Source: Anaerolineae bacterium (lineage in GTDB: Bacteria > Chloroflexota > Anaerolineae > 4572-78 > NAK82). From it: DNA of 13,045 nt. Both the position numbers and the translations under genes were made by a program. The notes under the pieces are model-generated. The model was not told the origin of the DNA, ran no database searches, and saw only the letters and a program-made list of their open reading frames with translations. Below are positions 1 through 5,253 of the stretch, one piece after another; within the stretch, counting starts at the first letter, position 1; each line of letters starts with the position of its first letter. The stretch is from contig JAUVPY010000019.1 in NCBI GenBank assembly GCA_030598425.1, positions 1 through 13,045 on the forward strand. Reading direction: 5' to 3'.

Positions 1-1
1 C

Positions 2-49
2 ACGATTATAGCGGCCTACTTGAATGGATCCGGCTTCAAAGCGGGCTGA
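2..49 (+). pseudogene. possible C-terminal remnant of an integrase or recombinase reading frame
   Basis: Sixteen codons are open from the window edge to a TGA at 47-49. They read TIIAAYLNGSGFKAG. The AAYLN core resembles a segment of the IS transposase just downstream (AAYLNEKEF, residues 115-123) and also the AxYLNxxGF motif of other DNA recombinases. Only the end is visible, so the identity is a guess. It may be chance similarity or the tail of another mobile-element gene cut by the window edge. Confidence 0.15.
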
Positions 50-82
50 AAGTGCGTTGCACCTGAGTAGTTACCTTACCGG

Positions 83-109
83 TGTTGAATCCCGTAAAGT
101 CGTACCGGT
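83..109 (+). repeat. left terminal inverted repeat of the IS
   Basis: The 27-bp left end matches the reverse complement of 1526-1552 at 24 of 27 positions. The inner 15 bases (TAAAGTCGTACCGGT, 95-109) are identical in the two ends. The 12-mer AAAGTCGTACCG is repeated in direct orientation at 132-143, between the left end and the transposase gene. It may be a second transposase-binding site. Confidence 0.85.
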
Positions 110-149
110 TGCACTTTAACAAAAGTCTCGAAAAGTCGTACCGCCCTTG

Positions 150-177
150 TTGACCAGCGGTATCTGTCTGTTATCCT
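150..177 (+). promoter_or_regulatory. candidate promoter of the IS transposase
   Basis: TTGACC (150-155) and TATCCT (172-177) are separated by 16 bases, a plausible -35/-10 pair 37 bases before the start codon. The extra AAAGTCGTACCG copy at 132-143 ends just upstream of the -35, so transposase binding there could repress or tune transcription. This is a motif match only. Confidence 0.35.
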
Positions 178-214
178 TGTCCACGAAGATGATTTCCTGG
201 CAAGGAGAGCAGCT

Positions 215-1543
215 ATGGCCCAACGAGGACGAAGAACAACACTTAAAGAGCGCATTGAAATTGGTGAACGCTGGGAAGCTGGTCAAACGGACTCAGAGAT
301 CGCTACAGCCATGGGAATCTCGGTTTGGACGGTGCGTAAATGGCGCCGCAAATACCAACGGGACGGACGAAGCGGCCTGGGTTCCCGGATGGGAAGGCCC
401 GCCACGGGCGCGCTGGGACAGTTTCCGCTGGAACTTCGTGATGCGGTTTATGAGATGCGCGAAGCTAACCCCGGCTGGGGTCCCTTGACGATTCTCACCG
501 AACTGGGAGAAGACGAACATTTTAAGCACTTGAAGTTGCCCAGTCGGTCGCGGGTGGCCGCCTACTTGAACGAGAAAGAGTTTACTCGAAAGTATGAACG
601 CCACAGTCAACTCCCTCAGCCGCGGGCCAGAACGCCCCAGCGGGCTCACGAGGAATGGGAAATGGATGCCAAAGGCGTAATCCGGCTCCCTCCTCTGGGG
701 TGTGTTTCCATCATCAACATTAGTGATCTCTTCAGCCGCCTGAAAGTGGATAGCTTTCCGTGTTTGAACAGCTCCCATCCGAGCACCCTCGACTATCAGC
801 TCGTCCTGCGCCGGGCTTTCATGCGCTATGGCCTGCCCGAGCGGATCAGTCTCGACCGGGATAGTGTTTTCATTGACAACACGTGTGCCTCACCGTATCC
901 AACTACTTTGCACCTGTGGCTGATCGCTCTGGGCATTGAGGTGCGCTTCATTGAGAAGCCACCTCCCCAGGAACATAGCGTGATAGAACGTAGCCATCAA
1001 ACCGTGACCCACCAGGCTGTCACCGGTCAGGTATTTGCGGATGGTCTGGCACTTCAGCATCACCTATCAGACCGCCTGGACTTTCTCAACCAGCGCTTTC
1101 CCTCCCGTTCCCTGGGCGGTCAGCCTCCGTTGCAGGCCTATCCCGAAGCGCAACATTCAGGACGGCCCTATCGCCCAGAATGGGAGAAAGCCTCGCTGGA
1201 TATGCAGCGGGTATACGCCTACCTGGCTCAGGGGCGTTGGTTTCGCCGGACGAGTTCGCCAGGACAATTCTCCCTGGGAGCTCATCGCTACGGAGTTGGC
1301 AATAACCTTGGCGACCAGACGTTGGAGATTACCTTTGATCCCCAGTCTTGCAAGTTGAATTGCCTCTCCGAGGATGGTCGTCAAGAGATACGGCTCCCTG
1401 CCCGAGGGCTCACCGAATCTGATCTGATGGGCGAACTGGGGCCTTTGGTGGCCCTGCCTGCCTACCAACTGGCGTTACCTTTCTCCCCATCTACCTGGCG
1501 GGAGATGATGCTATGCACCGCCTTGACCGGTACGACTTTATGA
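215..1543 (+). CDS. IS481-like DDE transposase
   Basis: This 442-residue protein is an integrase-core transposase that would cut and join the ends of the surrounding element. Residues 12-45 form a helix-turn-helix (SEIATAMGISVWTVRKWRR) for end binding. A catalytic core follows, with candidate acidic residues Asp151 (EMDAKG), Asp214 (SLDRDSVF) and Glu258 (VIERSH), giving the D-D-E order. The length is somewhat above that of small IS481 enzymes because of a beta-rich C-terminal tail after residue 330. The ATG at 215 has a good Shine-Dalgarno AAGGAG at 202-207. The stop codon TGA (1541-1543) lies inside the right terminal repeat, so the last four residues are encoded by the inverted repeat. The frame looks intact, so the element could be active. 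It is the only gene on the plus strand here. Confidence 0.88.
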   Translation: MAQRGRRTTLKERIEIGERWEAGQTDSEIATAMGISVWTVRKWRRKYQRDGRSGLGSRMGRPATGALGQFPLELRDAVYEMREANPGWGPLTILTELGEDEHFKHLKLPSRSRVAAYLNEKEFTRKYERHSQLPQPRARTPQRAHEEWEMDAKGVIRLPPLGCVSIINISDLFSRLKVDSFPCLNSSHPSTLDYQLVLRRAFMRYGLPERISLDRDSVFIDNTCASPYPTTLHLWLIALGIEVRFIEKPPPQEHSVIERSHQTVTHQAVTGQVFADGLALQHHLSDRLDFLNQRFPSRSLGGQPPLQAYPEAQHSGRPYRPEWEKASLDMQRVYAYLAQGRWFRRTSSPGQFSLGAHRYGVGNNLGDQTLEITFDPQSCKLNCLSEDGRQEIRLPARGLTESDLMGELGPLVALPAYQLALPFSPSTWREMMLCTALTGTTL

Positions 1544-1552
1544 GACTCAACA
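1526..1552 (-). repeat. right terminal inverted repeat of the IS
   Basis: This is the partner of 83-109 (24 of 27 matches, inner 15 bases identical). It contains the transposase stop codon. Immediately outside it, the minus strand reads CAAATCAGCAAAT, like the intergenic 8-bp repeat at 3863-3918. Confidence 0.85.
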
Positions 1553-1583
1553 CCCATTTGCTGATTTGTTGATGAATTCGTCC

Positions 1584-1919
1584 CTAAAAGGTGCCGACGG
1601 CCTCTGCGGCGTCGTCGAAGAACACAAAGAGGGGTATAAAGCCCACCAACTCCATGGCATCGTGGATGCGCGGAGAAACGCCGGCCAGGACCATCTGCCC
1701 GCGGTTCCACCGCTTGCACGTTTTCTGTGTGTCAATCATCGCCCGCAAGCCCGCGCTGGAGATGAATTCCACCCCGCTCATATCAAACACGATTTTGAAT
1801 CGGCCGGCGTCGTTGATGGCCTTAAAAGTATCGGCCAACTGCGGCGCGGTATTGCTATCGATACGACCGGTTGCTTTGACGAGATCGCAGCGCTTCAATT
1901 GGCTGGTGGTGACTTCCAT
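1584..1919 (-). CDS. STAS-domain anti-sigma factor antagonist
   Basis: This 111-residue protein is a single STAS domain of the SpoIIAA/RsbV type. Such proteins bind an anti-sigma kinase when unphosphorylated and so release a sigma factor; the kinase switches them off by phosphorylating a conserved serine. The hallmark DMSGVEFISSAGLR lies at residues 46-59, and Ser55 is the expected phosphorylation site. The start is well supported by an AGGAGGT (1926-1932, minus strand) five bases before the ATG. No partner kinase, phosphatase or sigma factor is present in the window, so the target is unknown. The stop codon is followed within about 30 bases by the right end of the insertion sequence, which may have removed downstream genes of an original operon. 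Confidence 0.88.
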   Translation of the reverse strand: MEVTTSQLKRCDLVKATGRIDSNTAPQLADTFKAINDAGRFKIVFDMSGVEFISSAGLRAMIDTQKTCKRWNRGQMVLAGVSPRIHDAMELVGFIPLFVFFDDAAEAVGTF

Positions 1920-1991
1920 TGCTTGACCTCCTGGGACTGATGTGGTTTCTTGGACCGACCCGGACTACACGGGATGCTTCACCTTAGTAAT

Positions 1992-2019
1992 GACGCCACC
2001 CCGATGTTTGGGCGGCGTC
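1992..2019. other. interrupted palindrome between STAS and TPR genes
   Basis: GACGCC-A-CCC at 1992-2001 pairs with GGG-C-GGCGTC at 2010-2019 around an eight-base loop. It lies in the 213-bp gap downstream of the TPR lipoprotein and upstream of the STAS gene. No T-run follows on either strand, so it is not a canonical Rho-independent terminator. It could be an operator or an mRNA-stabilising structure. Nothing else is recognisable in this gap. Confidence 0.35.
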
Positions 2020-2132
2020 CTGTCTTGATACCGGCCGCCGAATTCACTCGGCGACTTCTGGCATCTTATCACAATCCACAGCGTGTGTCAATCATCCTCT
2101 TCTCCGTACACCACTTGGCTCACTCGCTGATT

Positions 2133-2879
2133 TTACGCCTCAGAACTCCAAGTCTGGAGCTGCTCCAATAGCTCCTCCGCCTTGGCCCGTCGCTTGGGGT
2201 CCAGCGGCGGATTCTCTAATTGGAGCGATAGCTCCAGGTCAGGAATCGCGTTGGTGCTCTGGCCCATGTCGATGTGTATCAGGGCGCGGTTGTAATACAC
2301 CCACGCGTTGTCCGGGTTGAGTGCGATGGCCCGCTCGAAGTCGCTAAATGCCTGCTCGTACTTCCCCAGGCTACCGTAGGCGAAGCCACGGTTATTGTAG
2401 GCATAATCGACGTTGTCGTAATCGGGATCCAGTTCTATGGCTTTGTCGTAGTCAGCAACGGCTCGCTCATACTTTCCCAGCTCAGCGTAGGCAAACCCGC
2501 GATCGTTGTAAAGGATGGGGTTTTCCGATTCCAGCTCGATGGCTGTGTCGTAATCGGCGATCCCCTGTTCAATTTGGCCGAGCGCTATGTAGGCGAAGCC
2601 GCGCGTGGCGTAGACCTCGACGTCGCCGGGGTCCAGTTCGATGGCCCGATCGAATTCGGCGATGGCGCGCTCCAGTTGTCCCTGGGCGATAAGGGCGCGT
2701 CCACGTTCGAGGTGGTCTCCCGCCTCGCCAAGATGGACGGCCGGCTCCGCCGGGGTCCCAGCCCCATCTGCCGTCGGATAAACACAACCAGCCAGGGAGA
2801 TCAGCACCGCCACCGTAAGTATGATATTGATGACCAAACGGTTAGCCCACTTGTCGTTAAATCGGATGTTATGACTCAC
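2133..2879 (-). CDS. TPR-repeat lipoprotein
   Basis: This 248-residue protein has a lipoprotein signal: a basic N-terminus, a hydrophobic segment at residues 14-30 and the lipobox LAGC (29-32) with Cys32 as the lipidated residue. A linker follows, then about five tetratricopeptide repeats spanning residues 53-226. Each unit is 34 residues or close to it and carries consensus phrases such as YNDRGFAYAELGKYERAVADYDKAIELDP. It should sit on the outer face of the cytoplasmic membrane and act as a protein-binding scaffold. The sequence does not show the partner. The start is a GTG preceded by GAGG at six-base spacing. The next ATG would fall inside the signal peptide, so the GTG start is preferred. 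Confidence 0.87.
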   Translation of the reverse strand: MSHNIRFNDKWANRLVINIILTVAVLISLAGCVYPTADGAGTPAEPAVHLGEAGDHLERGRALIAQGQLERAIAEFDRAIELDPGDVEVYATRGFAYIALGQIEQGIADYDTAIELESENPILYNDRGFAYAELGKYERAVADYDKAIELDPDYDNVDYAYNNRGFAYGSLGKYEQAFSDFERAIALNPDNAWVYYNRALIHIDMGQSTNAIPDLELSLQLENPPLDPKRRAKAEELLEQLQTWSSEA

Positions 2880-2955
2880 TCGAACCTCACTCGGAAAGGA
2901 TAGTCAACCGGTTTGCGTCTATGGATCGGGCACAACCCATCCGCTTATCCATTCT

Positions 2956-3021
2956 CTATCCGTTGCCCTCGCTCAACCAAGCCGCCCACTCGGCCTCAAA
3001 GGTCTCCAGGTCGACGCCCAT
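2956..3021 (-). pseudogene. short ORF resembling the C-terminus of a larger protein
   Basis: Between the M50 protease gene and the TPR gene, a 21-codon frame reads MGVDLETFEAEWAAWLSEGNG and ends at TAG. In the same frame, upstream codons continue open into the end of the protease gene. The pattern of an acidic, aromatic FEAEWxxWL tail resembles the extreme C-terminus of some gluzincin-like (peptidase MA) proteins. I infer a possible relic of a deleted gene. It could equally be a chance frame in intergenic DNA. Confidence 0.22.
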
Positions 3022-3031
3022 TCTACCAGCC

Positions 3032-3850
3032 TTAATTTGCCCAAAACTGAAACTGCCTCAGGCCCAGATCGATCAGGGAAAAATCGAGGTTGACCAGCCT
3101 GACGACCAGGAAGATGCCTGTCCAGAACGCGCGACTGACGGGGGTGCCACCGAAGAAGAGGAAAAAGATGATAAAATAGGTGAGCATACCAAGGCCGCGA
3201 ACGGCCTTTACCAGATCCTCGGGTAGGTAAGGCGAGAGGATGCCAAATCCATCCAGGCCGGGGATGGGGAGCAGGTTAAAGAACAGCGCTGTGATCTGTA
3301 GAAAGGCGAGCAACGCCAACCCGGCCCAGAAGGCCAGGTGGTCCATCTGCTGGATCTCAAAGACCCCGGTCATAAAGGGCATCAGCAGCACAATGGCGCA
3401 TATGGTCGTGGCGAAGGGGCCGGCGGCTGAGGTGAGGCTGCGCAAGTGCTTGCTCCTGATGGCGCCGGGATTGATGTACACCGCGCCGCCCGGCAGGCCG
3501 ATGCCGCCCATGGCCAGGAATATCAGGGGAAACACGATGCTCAGCAGCCCGTGGGTGTATTTGAAGGGGTTGAGCGTCAGGTATCCCTTGCCCACCACCC
3601 CGTGGTCGCCGCCCACGTAGGCAACCAGCGCGTGGCCGAATTCGTGCAGGCACAGGGAGACAACCCACCCGCCAACCACAAAGACTATCAGCAATACGCT
3701 GGTCAACGTGTTGTCCAGGGCCAGGCTGTAGATGCCGTAGCCTGCCGCAACGGTGATCAACAGGATCAGCGAGAAGACGGGGCTGATGCTAACCGGCACC
3801 CTCGAGGTGGGTGGTGGGTAGGGGGCCGGAGCAAAGTCTCTCTCATCCAT
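3032..3850 (-). CDS. site-2 protease-like M50 membrane metalloprotease
   Basis: This is a 272-residue integral membrane protein of peptidase family M50. Numbered from the ATG at 3850, the zinc motif HEFGH is at residues 69-73, inside a transmembrane segment. The third ligand lies in NLLPIPGLDGF at 192-202, with Asp200 as the ligand. Hydrophobic segments around 24-45, 50-73, 101-120, 144-162, 175-195 and 222-250 suggest about six membrane spans. There is no PDZ domain, which points to the short S2P-like subgroup rather than RseP. Such enzymes cleave within the membrane, often to release regulators; no substrate is evident here. An in-frame TTG lies 15 bases upstream, but GAGGA (3858-3862) sits eight bases before the ATG, so the ATG is chosen. 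An 8-bp tandem repeat abuts the leader. Confidence 0.87.
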   Translation of the reverse strand: MDERDFAPAPYPPPTSRVPVSISPVFSLILLITVAAGYGIYSLALDNTLTSVLLIVFVVGGWVVSLCLHEFGHALVAYVGGDHGVVGKGYLTLNPFKYTHGLLSIVFPLIFLAMGGIGLPGGAVYINPGAIRSKHLRSLTSAAGPFATTICAIVLLMPFMTGVFEIQQMDHLAFWAGLALLAFLQITALFFNLLPIPGLDGFGILSPYLPEDLVKAVRGLGMLTYFIIFFLFFGGTPVSRAFWTGIFLVVRLVNLDFSLIDLGLRQFQFWAN

Positions 3851-3862
3851 AGGGCGTGTCCT

Positions 3863-3918
3863 CAAATCAGCAAATCGGCAAATCTACAAATCAGCAAATC
3901 GGCAAATCAGCAAATATC
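3863..3918. repeat. tandem repeat of seven 8-bp units (CAAATCRG)
   Basis: Seven consecutive 8-mers can be read without a gap: CAAATCAG, CAAATCGG, CAAATCTA, CAAATCAG, CAAATCGG, CAAATCAG and CAAATATC. The array lies between the ArsN2-type frame and the M50 gene and touches the M50 ribosome-binding region. Read along the minus strand it lies in the 5' untranslated region of the protease transcript. One and a half copies of the same unit occur beside the right end of the insertion sequence (1555-1567). Confidence 0.9.
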
Positions 3919-3929
3919 CCTACTCGCCA

Positions 3930-3976
3930 AACTCCCAATCTCTAATCTCCAATCTCCAATCTACCAACCATCTAAC
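3930..3976. repeat. degenerate TCTCCAA-type repeat next to the 8-bp array
   Basis: This stretch is built from imperfect 7-8 base units such as AATCTCC, AATCTCC and AATCTACC on the plus strand. It is purine-rich on the coding (minus) strand. It continues the low-complexity region started by the CAAATCRG array and ends just before the stop codon of the ArsN2-type frame. Confidence 0.6.
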
Positions 3977-3982
3977 CTGCCA

Positions 3983-4458
3983 TCAAATATCCTTCACCAT
4001 ACACACCGCGCTGTCAGGACATAGGTTTTTGAACTCGGCCGTGTCTTGGAGCGGCGCTGGAGCCGCGTCGCGATCGATGCGCTGATAGCCTCGCTTGGCG
4101 AAGAAATCGGGGACGGTGGTGGTCAGCAGGTAGAGGGCCTGGACGCCTTGGGCGCGGGTGTAGTCCTCGGCCTTATCGGTCAACTGCGCGCCGATCCCGC
4201 GCCCCCGGCACGCTTCAGGGACGGCCAGGGAGCGCAGCAGCCCGACGTCCCCAACACCTCCAGCCCAACCACCCCGGCCAGCTTGGGCCCGTCGCGCATC
4301 ACCCAGAAGTGTTGTAAGGCGGCGGGGGTGAGGTCCTCGACCGGCAACTCGCACACGGCCAGCGTGGCCTTGATCCCGGCTTCGTCGCGGGGGCGGGCGG
4401 GCACCGGCGCCGGGTCGAAGCCGAACAGCCCGCCCTGAACGATGGGCGTGACAAACAC
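3983..4458 (-). pseudogene. arsN2: ArsN2-type GNAT acetyltransferase, frameshifted, fused in frame to the MerB-like gene
   Basis: The translation in two frames resembles the ArsN2 family of GNAT acetyltransferases, which occur in arsenic-resistance operons. The first frame gives AGIKATLAVCELPVEDLTP and GVVGLEVLG. The second continues DVGLLRSLAVPEACRGRGIG and LYLLTTTVPDFFAKRGYQ, and ends with CPDSAVCMVKDI. RGRGIG is the acetyl-CoA-binding loop. The two halves join with no missing residue if one base is re-read or restored in the G4 run at 4249-4252, so the lesion is a single-base deletion or a sequencing error. No convincing separate start is visible: the frame runs in from the MerB-like part without a stop. 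The nearest ATG (4456-4458) lies in the lyase tail and has no clear Shine-Dalgarno. The ArsN2 substrate is not firmly known to me; the related ArsN1 acetylates amino-acid organoarsenicals. Confidence 0.8.
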
Positions 4459-5163
4459 GTTCTGCTCCAGGGTCAGGTAGATGCCATTGGGTTGATCGGC
4501 CTCAGCCCTGTAGTCCTTTGCGTGTTCTTCTGACCAGAAGAAGACGGAGTTGCGTCAGAAGGCATCGATGATGTTCGGTTCGGTGAAAGTCGCCCAGTCG
4601 ATGAGCGGCTGAAAAACCAGCGGCTCGGCACCCTCGTCTGCTTCAGACACCTGGTAGCGCAGGTCGCTGTCGATCGTCAAGTGCAGCGACTGGCTGCAGT
4701 GGGCGCATTCCGTCTCGATCTCGAAGGACAGTGGCTCTTTCCGTAAGCCCCCTTGCACGAAGGGGGTCGCTATCACGTCCTCCGCTCAGGCGGCGTAAAG
4801 CCGCTCGCCGGTGCTAGAGGTCAGCCGGTGCGGAGTGCGCTCCGCGGTGACCGGGTAAGCCCAGGCCACGGCGCCCCTTTCGTCCCGAACCAGGAAGAAG
4901 AGTTTCTTCTCCAGGTCCTCCAGAACCGCCTGAGTCAGATCCAGGGGCATATCCAGTCCCTCGGCGATGAGCTCCGGCGGCAGCGGCTCCCCGCGCCGTG
5001 GCAGTTCCCGGACCGCGAAATAGCGGACCGCGTGATGGGCCGGGGACATAAAGCTCAGCCGGGTCTGCATATGCCCCGGCACGTCCGCTAGATGCCCTTC
5101 CCATTCGGCGCGAGGGATCTCCAGGATTTGGTTTCCTTGGCCTAACAGGATGGTTTCGGTCAT
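4180..5163 (-). CDS. MerB-like organometal lyase with two selenocysteine (UGA) codons, reading into ArsN2
   Basis: MerB enzymes cleave carbon-mercury bonds using two cysteines and an aspartate. Here the family fold is recognisable: an N-terminal winged-helix region, then VAWAYPVTAERTPHR at residues 98-112. GERLYAA-UGA-AED follows at 119-129, where MerB has YAWCALD, and AF-UGA-RNSVFFWSEEHA at 201-214, where MerB has SFCCHVHFFAS. Both UGA codons (4786-4788, residue 126; 4555-4557, residue 203) replace the catalytic cysteines, and Asp129 matches the catalytic Asp99. Each is followed by a SECIS-like hairpin. A CxxC pair (Cys153, Cys156) lies near the position of MerB Cys117. There are no other stops before the ArsN2 frameshift; with one base restored the fusion would be 393 residues. 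The ATG has AGGAGG at good spacing. A conventional gene caller would split it into fragments. Double inactivation at exactly these two codons is the alternative, and I think it unlikely. Confidence 0.83.
4525..4557 (-). promoter_or_regulatory. UGA-2 codon and SECIS-like hairpin
   Basis: UGA at 4557-4555 is followed after 12 bases by a perfect 7-bp stem, TTCTTCT/AGAAGAA, closing a GGTC loop (4532-4535). The loop begins 19 bases after the UGA. In E. coli fdhF, the SelB-binding loop also contains GGUC at nearly the same distance (recalled from the known element). The stem can be extended by a GU/AC pair beyond a C-C mismatch. Position, stem and loop all fit a bacterial SECIS. Confidence 0.78.
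4748..4788 (-). promoter_or_regulatory. UGA-1 codon and SECIS-like hairpin
   Basis: UGA at 4788-4786 is followed after 19 bases by a perfect 7-bp stem, CCCCCTT/AAGGGGG, closing the five-base loop CGTGC. The loop starts 26 bases after the UGA and has a G as its second base. That fits the general bacterial SECIS pattern (stem-loop about 16-37 bases downstream, G within the first two loop bases). No bulged U is apparent, so it is a less classical element than the second one. Confidence 0.7.
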
Positions 5164-5187
5164 AGGCTCCTCCTGTGGAGTGAATGC

Positions 5188-5205
5188 GCTGGGCTGACGC
5201 CCGGC
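5188..5205. other. small hairpin in the leader of the MerB-like gene
   Basis: On the coding strand GC-C-GGGC, GTCA loop, GCCC-A-GC can form a short stem 25-42 bases before the start codon. It could be a leader structure or part of a regulator site. Short GC-rich stems are common by chance in DNA of this composition. Confidence 0.25.
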
Positions 5206-5218
5206 GTTGAAAGAACCA

Positions 5219-5240
5219 AGCCCTGCGGGCTATTATAGCA
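5219..5240 (-). promoter_or_regulatory. extended -10 promoter and start-site palindrome of the MerB-like gene
   Basis: On the minus strand, TGCTATAAT (5240-5232) is a perfect extended -10 element, about 70 bases upstream of the lyase start codon. No good -35 lies 17 bases further upstream, as is common for extended -10 promoters. The interrupted palindrome AGCCC-GCA-GGGCT (5231-5219) immediately follows, across the expected transcription start, where a repressor operator would lie. It is followed by a moderately T-rich stretch, so it might instead act as a weak terminator for the nitroreductase gene upstream. No regulator gene is nearby. Confidence 0.55.
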
Positions 5241-5253
5241 TGAATTGTTCGCT

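Larger units (their letters stand above)
83..1552 (+). mobile_element. IS481-like insertion sequence, about 1.47 kb
   Basis: The element is bounded by imperfect terminal inverted repeats that begin 5'-TGTTGA on each strand, as is usual for the IS481 family. It carries one DDE transposase gene filling nearly its whole length. No clear target-site duplication is visible next to either end: the left flank ends CTTACCGG and the right flank begins CCCATTTG. The insertion may have been followed by an adjacent deletion, or the exact ends may differ by one or two bases. The DNA just right of the element reads, on the minus strand, CAAATCAGCAAAT. That matches the 8-bp tandem repeat found at 3863-3918, so the element seems to sit beside or inside an intergenic repeat. 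The family assignment rests on ends and gene content, not on a database match. Confidence 0.8.

Noticed and set aside
293..778. Long open frame on the minus strand inside the transposase gene.
   Set aside because: It has no family features and is antisense to a clear transposase; it is a compositional shadow.
77..1558. Target-site duplication of the insertion sequence.
   Set aside because: I compared the bases outside both ends at several possible boundaries and found no direct repeat longer than two bases.
1992..2019. Terminator downstream of the TPR lipoprotein gene.
   Set aside because: The stem has a mismatch and no T-run on either strand.
3863..3976. CRISPR array.
   Set aside because: Units are only 8 bp and directly abut, with no spacers and no cas genes nearby.
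3446..4024. Plus-strand 192-codon frame across the M50 gene and the repeats.
   Set aside because: It is antisense to the protease, and its C-terminal SKSANLQISKSANQQ stretch is only the translation of the 8-bp repeat.
4247..4256. Programmed -1 frameshifting to express the ArsN2 domain.
   Set aside because: The site (codons TTG GGG) lets only the second codon re-pair after slippage, and I see no supporting stem or Shine-Dalgarno-like stimulator. An indel is simpler.
4555..4788. Reading the MerB-like gene as an ordinary pseudogene with two nonsense mutations.
   Set aside because: Both stops are UGA, both fall on catalytic cysteines, both have SECIS-like hairpins downstream, and the rest of the lyase frame is clean.
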